NCBI GenBank assembly: GCA_019054805.1
Contig: JAHQIY010000011.1
Span: 2,237,001 to 2,301,000, forward strand
Length of the DNA stretch: 64,000 nucleotides
Direction: 5' to 3'
DNA from: Brachionus manjavacas
Lineage: Eukaryota; Rotifera; Eurotatoria; Ploima; Brachionidae
Shown here piece after piece: positions 56,096 to 64,000 of the stretch (position 1 is the first letter of the stretch; the number at the start of each line of letters is the position of its first letter). The translations under genes were made by a program, and so were the position numbers. The notes under the pieces were generated by a model. The model saw only the letters and a list, made by a program, of their open reading frames with translations. It did not search any database and had not been told where the DNA came from.

Positions 56096-57674
56096 ATAAA
56101 AAGTTTGAGTTATTCGATTTTATCAAAAATAGCTAGAAAAAGGTAAGTTGTTGTGCTTCTCTAACTTTGTAGATATTTTTTAAACTGACTGCTAAATAAA
56201 AAATTGTTTGTTTCACCTTCTAAAACTTACAGAAAAATCTTAAGTACAAAATCCATATTTTTATTAAGAATTTAAATTTAGTATTGAATTTTTTTATATG
56301 AAAATTCACAGTGTAAAAGTCCGGTTTATAATCCTAAAAAAATTCATTCGCTTTCCTTAAAGCTAATTTTAAGATTTTTCAGAAATAAAACAAATATTAT
56401 TATTTAAGACTAATGAAAAAATTTAAATTTTAGTTACAATTTTTTTAAAATGATTCTCTTTATAAGATTAAAAAAAAAGGATGCAAACTAACCTGTCAAA
56501 TGAAAATAAATTAAATTGTTTTTTCGAAAATTAAAATTAAAGATTTTAATTTATTAAAAGTTAAATGATTTATATTTTAACTACACGCCAGTCCCCAAAT
56601 CAGTGCTCTGCCCCGGACTCTGCTAAAATTTTATATGAAAATCATTTTTTTTTATTAGTCGATTTAATCATTGATTTGACGGCTTAATATTTTACGAAAA
56701 AAAACTTGGATATTCACTACATTTTATTTCAAAAAAAATCTCTTGGACGCTGTTAAAATAAGTCTCTAATATCAAATAGACCAATTTCTCTTACTTTTTT
56801 TAGATTCTGAATTTTTCTTACCTTTTTTTTACTTTGTTTCGTCTTTTTTCCATCTTTTACCACTTAAATGATGTATTCTTATAACCTACATCCACACAAG
56901 TACCACTCTGTCACAGCTTTATTTACTACTACAACTCCTACAAAAAAAAAAGTTTTTTTTGTTATTTTCATTCAAATTTTACGAAAATAAAAATTAATAT
57001 TTATTTTACCAAAAATTACGAAAAACGTTCACTTTTTAGACCTTTAAGTTTTTCTCTAATTTATGTAATTTATCGTTAAATTACGTAATTTTAATTAATT
57101 CATTTTTAATAGGACTTCTATATTCTCTATTTTTAAAAAATTAAAGAATTATTAAATTATTGTTCTATGTGTGAAAAAAATGTCAAGAAAAATACAAGTT
57201 TAAAATAATTAATTTATAACTAAATTTTTTCTATATGACTTCAAACTTGATTAAATAATAATAAATATGTTTCGATGCATTTAAGAATACAACCAAAACT
57301 TTCGCTATTTTAATTCATCTTTTACTAAATTTTTTTATTATTTCAAAATATTGTTTTATTTTTTTGAGATTTATTTTGTTTTATTCTTTTCTGCTTTTAA
57401 AGAGTTTATTGAAATAAATAGTATCAATACTCTTTTAAAAATTCATTGTGAAAATCAATAATTAATTTTGACTTTAAATTTATAATAATTGTTTTAAATT
57501 AAATTATTCCCATTGTAGAAACTTAAATTCATATTATGATCATGCTTATTTTCGAGCATTAGAGCAAATAAATAAACAATTAAACACTTAGAATTTTCTA
57601 AGTAAGATGAGATTTTTTCAAATTAAAAATGATTCATTGTTAAGGTTAAATTTTCAAAAATATAATATATTTTT

Positions 57675-58085
57675 TTTTTTTTTTTCTGTACCGAGCTAGG
57701 GCTCCTTCAGAATAAATTAAAAAAAATCAAAATCAAAAATAAAATTAAAGTTAATAAAATGAGATAAAAAAAAATTAAAATAAAGTAAATAAGCAAAAAA
57801 AAATGAAAATTTAGAAGACATAAATTGTTACATGTGGCAAATGTTTACATAGTTCAGGTTTCAGGATAAAAGGAGGAAACAGTAAGAAAGCAAGTACACA
57901 ATCGAGTTGGGTATTCAATATATCTTGATTCGAAACCTTCACCCTTGTATTCCTCCACCAGTCTTACAACCAGTGAAATAGAATGACTCAGTCCTGTGCC
58001 AAGATATCTCTCACTCAACTCAAAAAGCCGATTCGAGAATGTTAGTAATTTAAGTTTATAACGTAAAGAAGCAAAGAAGTAAAGC
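57675..58085 (-). mobile_element. LINE family A 3' end
   Basis: On the minus strand, LSERYLGTGLSHSISL, then FESRYIEYPTRLC (57900-58030) is followed by the tail with CACATGTAAC, a T-rich tract, hairpin GGAGCCCTAGCTC (57693-57705) and GGTACAGAAAAA. It matches the plus-strand copy at 18498-18910. Confidence 0.78.
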
Positions 58086-58490
58086 TTTATAATAGCGAGT
58101 AACGAAACGTTAAATTTTTATTAATTTTATATAAAATTGAAGTAATTCTTGAGTATTCGATTAATTTAATAAAAGTTTTTTATTTGTTTTATTAATTGAA
58201 AAGAAAAAAAAATCAATCAATTGTCTAGTAAATTTTGATATTTTTTTAAGTGTTTCTTCTTTTAATTTTGACAACCTTTCTTCTTCATCTAAGCGCGGCT
58301 GCAAAGACTTACTATTTTTTATCCTTAAATATTAAATACTATTAGTTTTTATTCTTTGCATTTACAAAAATTAATTTTTATTTGGGCAATCTAGTTAAGA
58401 CTAAAAATATAACAACGAATTTTATTAATGTCAATGTCAAATTTTATTTAGATTCAAAAAAAAAATTTTCTTTTGTTTAACCAATCAAAT
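58086..58490. other. AT-rich spacer between two LINE family A pieces
   Basis: Nothing recognisable is present. It may be an insertion that separated the two LINE parts on either side. Confidence 0.3.
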
Positions 58491-58790
58491 CGCTTAGAGT
58501 TTGCAATACTTTCCAGCAAAATCAACCCGCTATATCGAATTTTCAATACACATGTGTCTGGTTATTAGCATCGTCACTCCGTTCCTCGCAATTATAAGCT
58601 TCATGATGCACCATGTTTGAGGGAGTATCATATTTTAACTTAAGAATATATCTTACTACTGAATTCTGAATTGCTTGTAGTTTTTTGCTATTATTTTCTG
58701 AAAATGAATTCAAGCAAGGAAAAAAATAGTCTAAAATTGATCCGACTAAAGATTTATTGCGAGGAACGAGCATCATAAGCAAATATGTAA
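58491..58790 (-). pseudogene. LINE C-terminal fragment
   Basis: The minus-strand frame includes SLVGSILDYFFPCLNSFSEN and LQAIQNSVVRYILKLKYDTP. This is the post-RT region found in CR1/L2/jockey LINEs ('R..l.Y...vw.P......lE.iQr...R'). It probably belongs to the same insertion as 57675-58085. Confidence 0.7.
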
Positions 58791-59199
58791 GCGAATAAAA
58801 AATAACTTCTATGCATATGAAAAATTATTTGAATATCGTTATGCCGTACAAAAAAAACAGAAAAAAACGACCAACTAATTGATTAATTGGTCCAAATAAA
58901 AAACTTAAAAATATTTAACTTTGCTAATTATCTTAGGTGTTAGAAGTTTTGTTTTGTATTCCCTTCTATTGAAAATTGTAAGTTTAATAAAGCCTGAATA
59001 TTTTGTTTTATTTAAACCTTTAATATTTTTTTAAAATTTTATTGAGACAAATTAAAAAGTATTATTTGTAAAATTAAATTAAAATAATAAAAATGTCCAG
59101 CATTTTTCATGTCTTTGCTTTGCTTTGTATTTTTTTCAATATAGTTTAGTTTCATTTCATTTTGTTTTAATATGATTCAATTTGCTTCACTTCAAATAA

Positions 59200-59862
59200 T
59201 TGGGCATCCAATAGTTTCACAGCAAATTATTTAGTAGCAAAGACAAGTTTAGAAGCGAAACGTGTTTGATGCATTATTAAGAAGCAATTATTACGAAGCA
59301 GTTCTTTGAAGCAAATTTATTAGGTGCGATTTTTTCATAGCCAAAAATTATTAGTAGCAGTTTTTTAGAAGCTAATTTTTTGCATGTATGTTTATTTATA
59401 GCACGCATTTTTTAAAAAAAAAAAATTCTCTCGTTTTTTCTTGTTCTTAAAAAAGACTGCTCAAGTCAATCAAATTTCCTATTTTTATTTTCTTTAAAAA
59501 TGAACTTGATAATTCAAGTATTTTTTCACCATTAATGTGATTTTGAAAAATAAGAATCTTCCAGTCGAAAATTTTATTTTATTATTATAATGAACAAAAA
59601 AAAATAAATTTAAATTTGATTCGACACTTTTTTTTTTTTGACTGAATAAATTGATTTGCATCGAACTTTTTTTTTTTTATTTACTTCTAAAAAATCGCTT
59701 CTAAAAGTACGCTATATAACTTGCTATGAAAAAAAGCGATGAATTAATTGCTTCTAACATTGCTACTAATTGAAATTTACCTGAAAAATTTTCTTCGAAA
59801 AATTAGCTGTTAAATATTTGCTACGAAAAAAATTGCTATATAACGACCTAGTGCCAATAATT
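59200..59862. mobile_element. Possible foldback element with tandem-repeat arms
   Basis: Left arm 59200-59400 is a run of degenerate units of about 13-18 bp carrying TAGCA or GAAGC followed by A/T (TAGTAGCAAAG, TAGAAGCGAAA, AAGAAGCAATT, CGAAGCAGTT, TAGTAGCAGTT). Right arm 59690-59862 carries the same units inverted (ATCGCTTCTAAAA, CTTGCTATGAA, ATTGCTTCTAACATTGCTAC, TTGCTACGAA). The roughly 290-bp centre is A/T-rich. Inverted arms of tandem units resemble foldback elements; no target duplication was found. Confidence 0.5.
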
Positions 59863-59864
59863 GA

Positions 59865-60360
59865 TTGATTATTGCTGCTAAATGCAAAGATGCTTGCTTG
59901 AAGTCTATACAAAGACTAATAAATAATGAAAAAAATTACACCATAGCATTTGTGAAGCTAAATTCAGAAGAAAAAGCAATTAAAATTAAATTAGCAAATT
60001 TAAAAAATAAAAGAGATAGTAATAAAGCTGAACGATTAAGGAAATATGATTTGGTCATATTTAATTTTGTTTTTTTATCTTTTCTCTTTTTTTGAATGTA
60101 ATGCATTTTAAAATAATAACACAATAGTTGAATGCACAAAACGCAATATTAAATGAAATCGATTAGGATGAAAGACTAGATGATCAGCTTCTGAATGATT
60201 CGGTTGATTCATATTTTGCTAATTTAGAAAATATGTCTAAATCAAAAGTAGTAAATGAACGAAGAAATGAGGAAATCAGTGGACCATACCAAGATAAATC
60301 AACAGAAATTAAATCCAGAGTTTCAAAAGCTACCAAAAATACAAAATACAATTAAAACAA
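59865..60360 (+). pseudogene. Decayed coding-like sequence with Lys/Glu-rich coiled coil
   Basis: The frame from 59865 reads LKSIQRLINNEKNYTIAFVK, then LNSEEKAIKIKLANLKNKRD, and AERLRKYD. After a possible intron (GT near 60054, TTTCTC tract, AG at 60128) a second frame reads LNAQNAILNEID, a stop, then LDDQLLNDSVDSYFANLENM. Heptad-like spacing suggests a coiled coil. One in-frame stop argues for a pseudogene or a wrong splice guess. It starts right after the foldback right arm. I do not recognise the family. Confidence 0.3.
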
Positions 60361-60439
60361 TTTTTTTCAATAATAATATTACTTTTAATTTTAATAATTA
60401 AAAATGTATATTAAAAAAATTAACATAAATTAGATATTA

Positions 60440-61612
60440 TAAGTATAACGGACCGTTACGAGCATAAAATCTGAAAGATCTCTATTTTATAAATTTCCGA
60501 GTGTGTTTTGAGTAAGACCAAATTTTTTTTTTGACAATATTTTAATAATATTTAGCCTTTTATTGCAGCGTTCTTTAATTAAAATTTAATTTAGAATCAA
60601 ATTTTATACCAAGAAACTTGATTTCTTTTTTTGCTCTTTCTGTTCTGTTTCCATTAATTTTTAAGTTAAGATAATCACTCACTTTTTTTTACTTAGAAAA
60701 GACTATTGAATACGATTTTTCAAATTATATCTTCATTTTAATTTAATAAGTCATTGCTCTAGTTCGTTGGTGTATTTATTTATCTTATTTTCTAGGTTCC
60801 CTTTTTGTTATAAATGAAGAATGTAACTAGATCATCTGCGAAAAGCAGAGAGTATTCATTATTTGTTTTGTTTCTTTTGGGCATGTCATTAATACATAAT
60901 CTAAATAAAAGAGGACTAATTACTGGGCCTTGCGGGACACCTGCAGTTATTTGATATTCTTCATTCAGGTGGTCATTCACATTTACCTTAAATGTCCTAG
61001 ATTCTAAAAAGGATCTAATCCAGTTAGTCAAGTAATGAGGTGGATTCATTTTAATCAATTTAAAAAGCAAGCCTTCATGCCAAACCCCATCACAGGCTTT
61101 ATTTTATTTATTTATTTAAAAAATAATTTGGGGAAAATCCCCTGGCTGTTTGGAATGAATATTAATTCTCCCTTTCAGCCACATTAGGGTTAATTTTGGG
61201 ATTTGTAAAAGTTATTTTTGATATTTTAAAAAATTGAAAAAACACATAAATTAGAGCAAAAAGTAAATGTTATACAAAAAATTGGATAATTTTGAATTAA
61301 TTAAATTAAATATTCTTGAAAAATTGCTTGAAAAATAAAAATTGTAAAAGCATAAAAGATTGTTTATTTTATTTGATTTTTTTCTTTAAATAGGTCGAAA
61401 GGGGCTTTAGAAATATCAAAAAAAAGGCCACAAACTCTTTTTTTTATTAAAAAATTTCACAATTTTTTGAATTAAAAACATTAGATTATCTGATGTTCGC
61501 CGGTGTTTCCTAAATCCAGATTGCTCCTAGATAAGGAGTGAATTATGTTCCAAAAAATTGTATTATCTTGATTAAACTATTCGTTCCAGTAACTTTCCTA
61601 AATAATATATAT
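60440..61612 (-). pseudogene. LINE family A RT copy interrupted by a 301-bp insert
   Basis: Minus strand from 61612: SGFRKHRRTSDNLMFLIQK, VCGLFFDISKA (to about 61403), then the insert 61102-61402. After it come KACDGVWHEGLLFKLIKMNP, YQITAGVPQGPVISPLLF and NNEYSLLFADDLVTFF (60792-61090). A decayed C-terminal part parallels 41086-41283 down to about 60440. The catalytic FADD is retained in this copy, but stops, the insert and truncation kill it. A 20-bp palindrome marks its 5' edge. Confidence 0.85.
61102..61402 (-). mobile_element. 301-bp SINE-like insertion within an RT pseudogene
   Basis: It is flanked by the 7-bp direct duplication GGCTTTA (61095-61101 and 61403-61409). On the minus strand it ends in AAATAAATAAATAAAATAAA and contains GGCTGAAAGGGAG and a GGGGATTTTCCCC palindrome. 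It is related to the inserts at 29260-29412 and about 56000. No coding sequence. Confidence 0.75.
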
Positions 61613-61637
61613 ATATGTATATATTATTTAGGAAAGT
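61592..61637. repeat. 20-bp perfect inverted repeat at a LINE 5' junction
   Basis: ACTTTCCTAAATAATATATA (61592-61611) and its exact complement (61618-61637) enclose six bases. The left arm is the first LINE sequence of the minus-strand RT copy. Confidence 0.85.
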
Positions 61638-61869
61638 ACTAACCGAATCAAAGTACAAATTAAAGTACTTACCGAATTAACTTTTAAGTCGAAGATTGGG
61701 GATTGAATGAAGTGATGACTATTTATGTTTTAGACAAATGCCGACTTTTAAGAAGGTTTTTTTAGATACCGCTTTTTTTCCACTTTTAAATTAACCGCCT
61801 TTAAAAAGAGGTTCGTTTTTTCAGGTTTATCTAAGTCCTGAGAAAATTCAAATTAGTGATAGAAATTAA

Positions 61870-62150
61870 GAAATTAAGTAGTATTAGTAGTAGTAGTAGA
61901 CTGTAGTACAAGAATTTGCCAATACTAGCGCGTAATTGCGCCTTGCCCTATAAGGACAATTGCAGGCTTTACCTCTTCTGTTTATATCCCTTACCAACTT
62001 ATTATCTTTTGATCTTCTTAAGTTTAGAGATAAACTTTTAGCATAGTTTACACCATTTACCAATTCTATATTTTCGACCTTGTGCACAATCTTATGCATT
62101 TGGATCAAGTCACATCTTAATCGGCATTTCTCTTGTAAAGAAAAAAAAAG
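61870..62150 (-). pseudogene. LINE C-terminal fragment with (TAC)n tail
   Basis: Minus strand: LRCDLIQMHKIVHKVENIEL, LSLNLRRSKDNKLVRDINRR. This pattern ('R..gDLIq.yKi..g......') is the C-terminal region of CR1-like LINEs. It ends in a small hairpin (GTCCTTATAGGGC) and TACTACTACTACTAATACTAC. This is a different family from A by its tail. Confidence 0.65.
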
Positions 62151-62404
62151 TTAAAAACAGTTGAACAACATAGAAATTAGACTGTTGAATTTTTAAAAAT
62201 TCACATAAAAGTAATTCGGCCAACAAAACTGTGAGAAATGTGGCGATTGGATTTGTGGAGATTATTAGTCTCAAGGTTTGAGGCCAAATCAATTATATTA
62301 ATACAACTTGTACAATTTTTTCAAGTATATTTAAATTAAAATATATTTTTCTTCAACTCTCTTTACTCATTTTATTAAAATTAAGAAAGCATAATTAAGC
62401 TTAC

Positions 62405-62482
62405 TGACATGTCACTAATGTCGAAACAAAAAATTCGAAAAACTGTCAATTTTAGGCTATTTTCGACATTAGTGACATGTCA
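62405..62482. repeat. 22-bp perfect inverted repeat, 34-base loop
   Basis: The arm 62405-62426 starts TGACATGTCACTAATGTC. Its exact complement is at 62461-62482. The outer TGACATGTCA is itself palindromic, and related motifs (GACATGTCACAC at 62520) follow. Confidence 0.8.
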
Positions 62483-62748
62483 TTATATCATTTTTAAAAC
62501 CAGTCTTCGATATTTAACGACATGTCACACTAGTTGGGTATCCGAACATTGCGACATCTCACTAAAATTAAGATTATACGTTTTATGAAGAACGGATGAA
62601 ATTTATATCTTTCATCGATGAAATATTATGAATCTGCTCAATACTCATCGATGAAAATTCGATCAAATCTTTTTTTTCATTGATGCAACATCAAATTTTA
62701 ATTGACTGGGCTACAATCCCAGTTAATGACTGATTTTTTGACGCATCT

Positions 62749-63180
62749 ATGCTTTCTAAATATCACTCAAACATAGATTCAAAGTTCATGCAAGGTTCAA
62801 ATAGTGACTCTTCCTATTTTTTAAATATCTTGTTAGTATCTAACAAAAATATGACAACTGATTGGGGATTTAATAGTCTCATCGGAGTACCACAAGGATC
62901 CGTACTTGGTCCAGTGCTATATATTATAATATAATATAATTATAATATAATTTATTTCAATGGTCTCCTTGAGAGCTTCAATAGTTTCTGTCTTGGATTT
63001 GCTGATGACTTGAAATAATTGATCTCTCTCTGAATTCTCGAACGTAGGATCATAAGAACTTCAGAAAGACCTCGATCTCCTAATGGAATGGACACAAAAT
63101 TGATCAACAAATCTAAACCTGAACAAATGTAAAGCAATGAACCTAGGAAAGAGCAAAGAAATAGCCAAATACTTATTATT
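62749..63180 (+). pseudogene. LINE RT fragment of another family, with microsatellite insertion
   Basis: The frame to 62934 ends FNSLIGVPQGSVLGPVLYII. An expansion of TATAATATAA interrupts it (62920-62950). The domain then resumes with NGLLESFNSFCLGFADDLK and, in other frames, LLMEWTQN and LNKCKAMNLGKSKEI. The motif order (PQGSVLGP, then FADD, then an L-x-K-C block) is that of LINE RTs. The copy is broken by stops. Confidence 0.75.
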
Positions 63181-63369
63181 AAACCAAAATATATATCAAA
63201 ATAAATGTGGTTTAATTTTTTGTGTTTGAATTAGAAAATGTATCCAATGTTGAACTAATATTGAAAAAGTGCGATGTTACAAATATTTTTTTCAGTCTCT
63301 AATAAAAAATTAATTTTAAGTTAATATATTGAAAATTCTTTTTTAACTTCTAAACAATTCATTTATTTT

Positions 63370-63425
63370 TTTCCCGGAGCAAATGCTCCTTCAGAACTAA
63401 ATAAAAAGTTAAACAATATAAAATA
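63370..63425 (-). mobile_element. LINE family A-type terminal hairpin
   Basis: On the minus strand: TTAGTTCTGAAGGAGCATTT, then GCTCCGGG. The stem GGAGCA/TGCTCC (63376-63389) is extended by one pair relative to other copies. No coding part is next to it. Confidence 0.5.
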
Positions 63426-64000
63426 AGATAAAAATGAATAAAAATAAAAAAAATAAAAAAAATAAAAAAAATATATATAAATATTTCATTTGATTAAAGT
63501 TTATATCTAATCGATGAAAACTGGATCTAGTCGGTTAGGTGAACCAAATTTCAATTATTATCCGAAAAATTCTTGTTCTCAGGTTTTGTGAACTATTGAT
63601 TCACTTAATTTTTTTGTTATAAATAGAACAAGGTTTTACCTGTTGCTCCGCTGCCAGAATAATAAAAATAAAAGAAAAAGAAATTAGTATTGATTATTAA
63701 ATTGATTAATTTATTTTATTTATTATTTTGAAAAATTCTTATTAAAAATTGATTTTAAAGAATTTTTCATAAGTGCCGATTAAATGATTTAATGAATATT
63801 TCTGTACAGTATGTCACAAAAAGTTAGAATCAAACTTTTTTTTCTATTTGATTGTTTTTTTGTTCATTATTTCGTTAACTTGGCTATTTCTCTTTCAGTC
63901 TTTGTCTGATTTTTCAAAAAACATGGAATTTGCCATCTCTGTTGATCAGTTAGTTTATTTTTACCCATTTTTTCTCTATTTTGTCAGATATTTGGGTAGT
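63426..64000. other. AT-rich end of window, no gene seen
   Basis: No open frame or repeat is recognised apart from A/T microsatellites near 63450. Confidence 0.4.

Larger units (their letters stand above)
53664..57660. other. AT-rich intergenic region with decayed frames
   Basis: No host gene was recognised. It includes a decayed coding-like stretch (55076-55640) and a SINE-like block around 56000-56090. The remainder is low-complexity. Confidence 0.45.

Noticed and set aside
1..64000. tRNA, rRNA, CRISPR arrays, bacterial operon signals
   Set aside because: Scanned by eye on both strands. No cloverleaf with B-box-like GGTTCGAATCC, no rRNA motifs and no regularly spaced identical repeats were seen. 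The genes are spliced and eukaryotic.

Overview
This is an AT-rich window of nuclear DNA from an animal. Four or five spliced protein-coding genes sit in about 50 kb of decayed transposons and low-complexity sequence. The short introns are 46-65 bp and the long ones 1-6 kb. Exons stand out as GC-richer islands. The proteins are metazoan: TBL1/TBL1XR1, SAP130, SPATS2, a WASP-type WH1/WH2 protein and the ciliary protein CFAP119. Extreme AT content, tiny introns and many degenerate CR1/L2-like LINEs would fit a small lophotrochozoan or gnathiferan such as a monogonont rotifer. That placement is inference; nothing in the sequence fixes the species.

Layout. 1-8231 (+): a TBL1X/TBL1XR1 gene with four coding exons. 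Its second intron carries an intact, intronless CFAP119 (CCDC189) gene on the opposite strand, with a palindromic RFX X-box 62 bp upstream of the CFAP119 ATG, and a Tc1/mariner remnant. 9.3-18.9 kb: a CR1-like LINE on + flanked by 178-bp direct repeats, a MULE scrap, a second LINE on -, and a 5'-truncated LINE of 'family A'. 19.9-31.9 kb (-): a SAP130-like subunit of the SIN3-HDAC complex in five exons (665 aa). Its introns hold a 172-bp tandem array, a mariner remnant and a piggyBac remnant that itself contains LINE and SINE insertions. 35.3-35.8 kb: a 482-bp hAT-type MITE with 8-bp target duplication. 36.5-39.2 kb (-): a SPATS2-like gene with a predicted short last exon. 40.3-41.7 kb: head-to-tail LINE fragments. 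43.8-44.0 kb: a MITE with 9-bp target duplication. 44-52.6 kb: no gene seen. 52.6-53.7 kb (-): a compact WASP-family gene in four exons with no visible CRIB/GBD. 57.7-63.4 kb: LINE fragments on both strands, a possible foldback element, and a 301-bp SINE-like insertion inside a reverse transcriptase.

How the genes relate. TBL1 (NCoR/SMRT-HDAC3) and SAP130 (SIN3-HDAC) both belong to histone-deacetylase corepressor complexes, but they lie about 12 kb apart in convergent orientation and nothing suggests co-regulation. CFAP119 appears to have its own cilia-type promoter inside its host gene.

The most notable non-genic signals are these. (1) The X-box upstream of the nested ciliary gene. (2) A short hairpin at the 3' end of family A LINE copies, with stem-preserving base changes between copies. 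(3) Tandem arrays starting right after splice donors in three long introns. (4) A possible foldback element with arms of degenerate tandem units. All homology calls were made by eye from remembered family features, and no database search was run.
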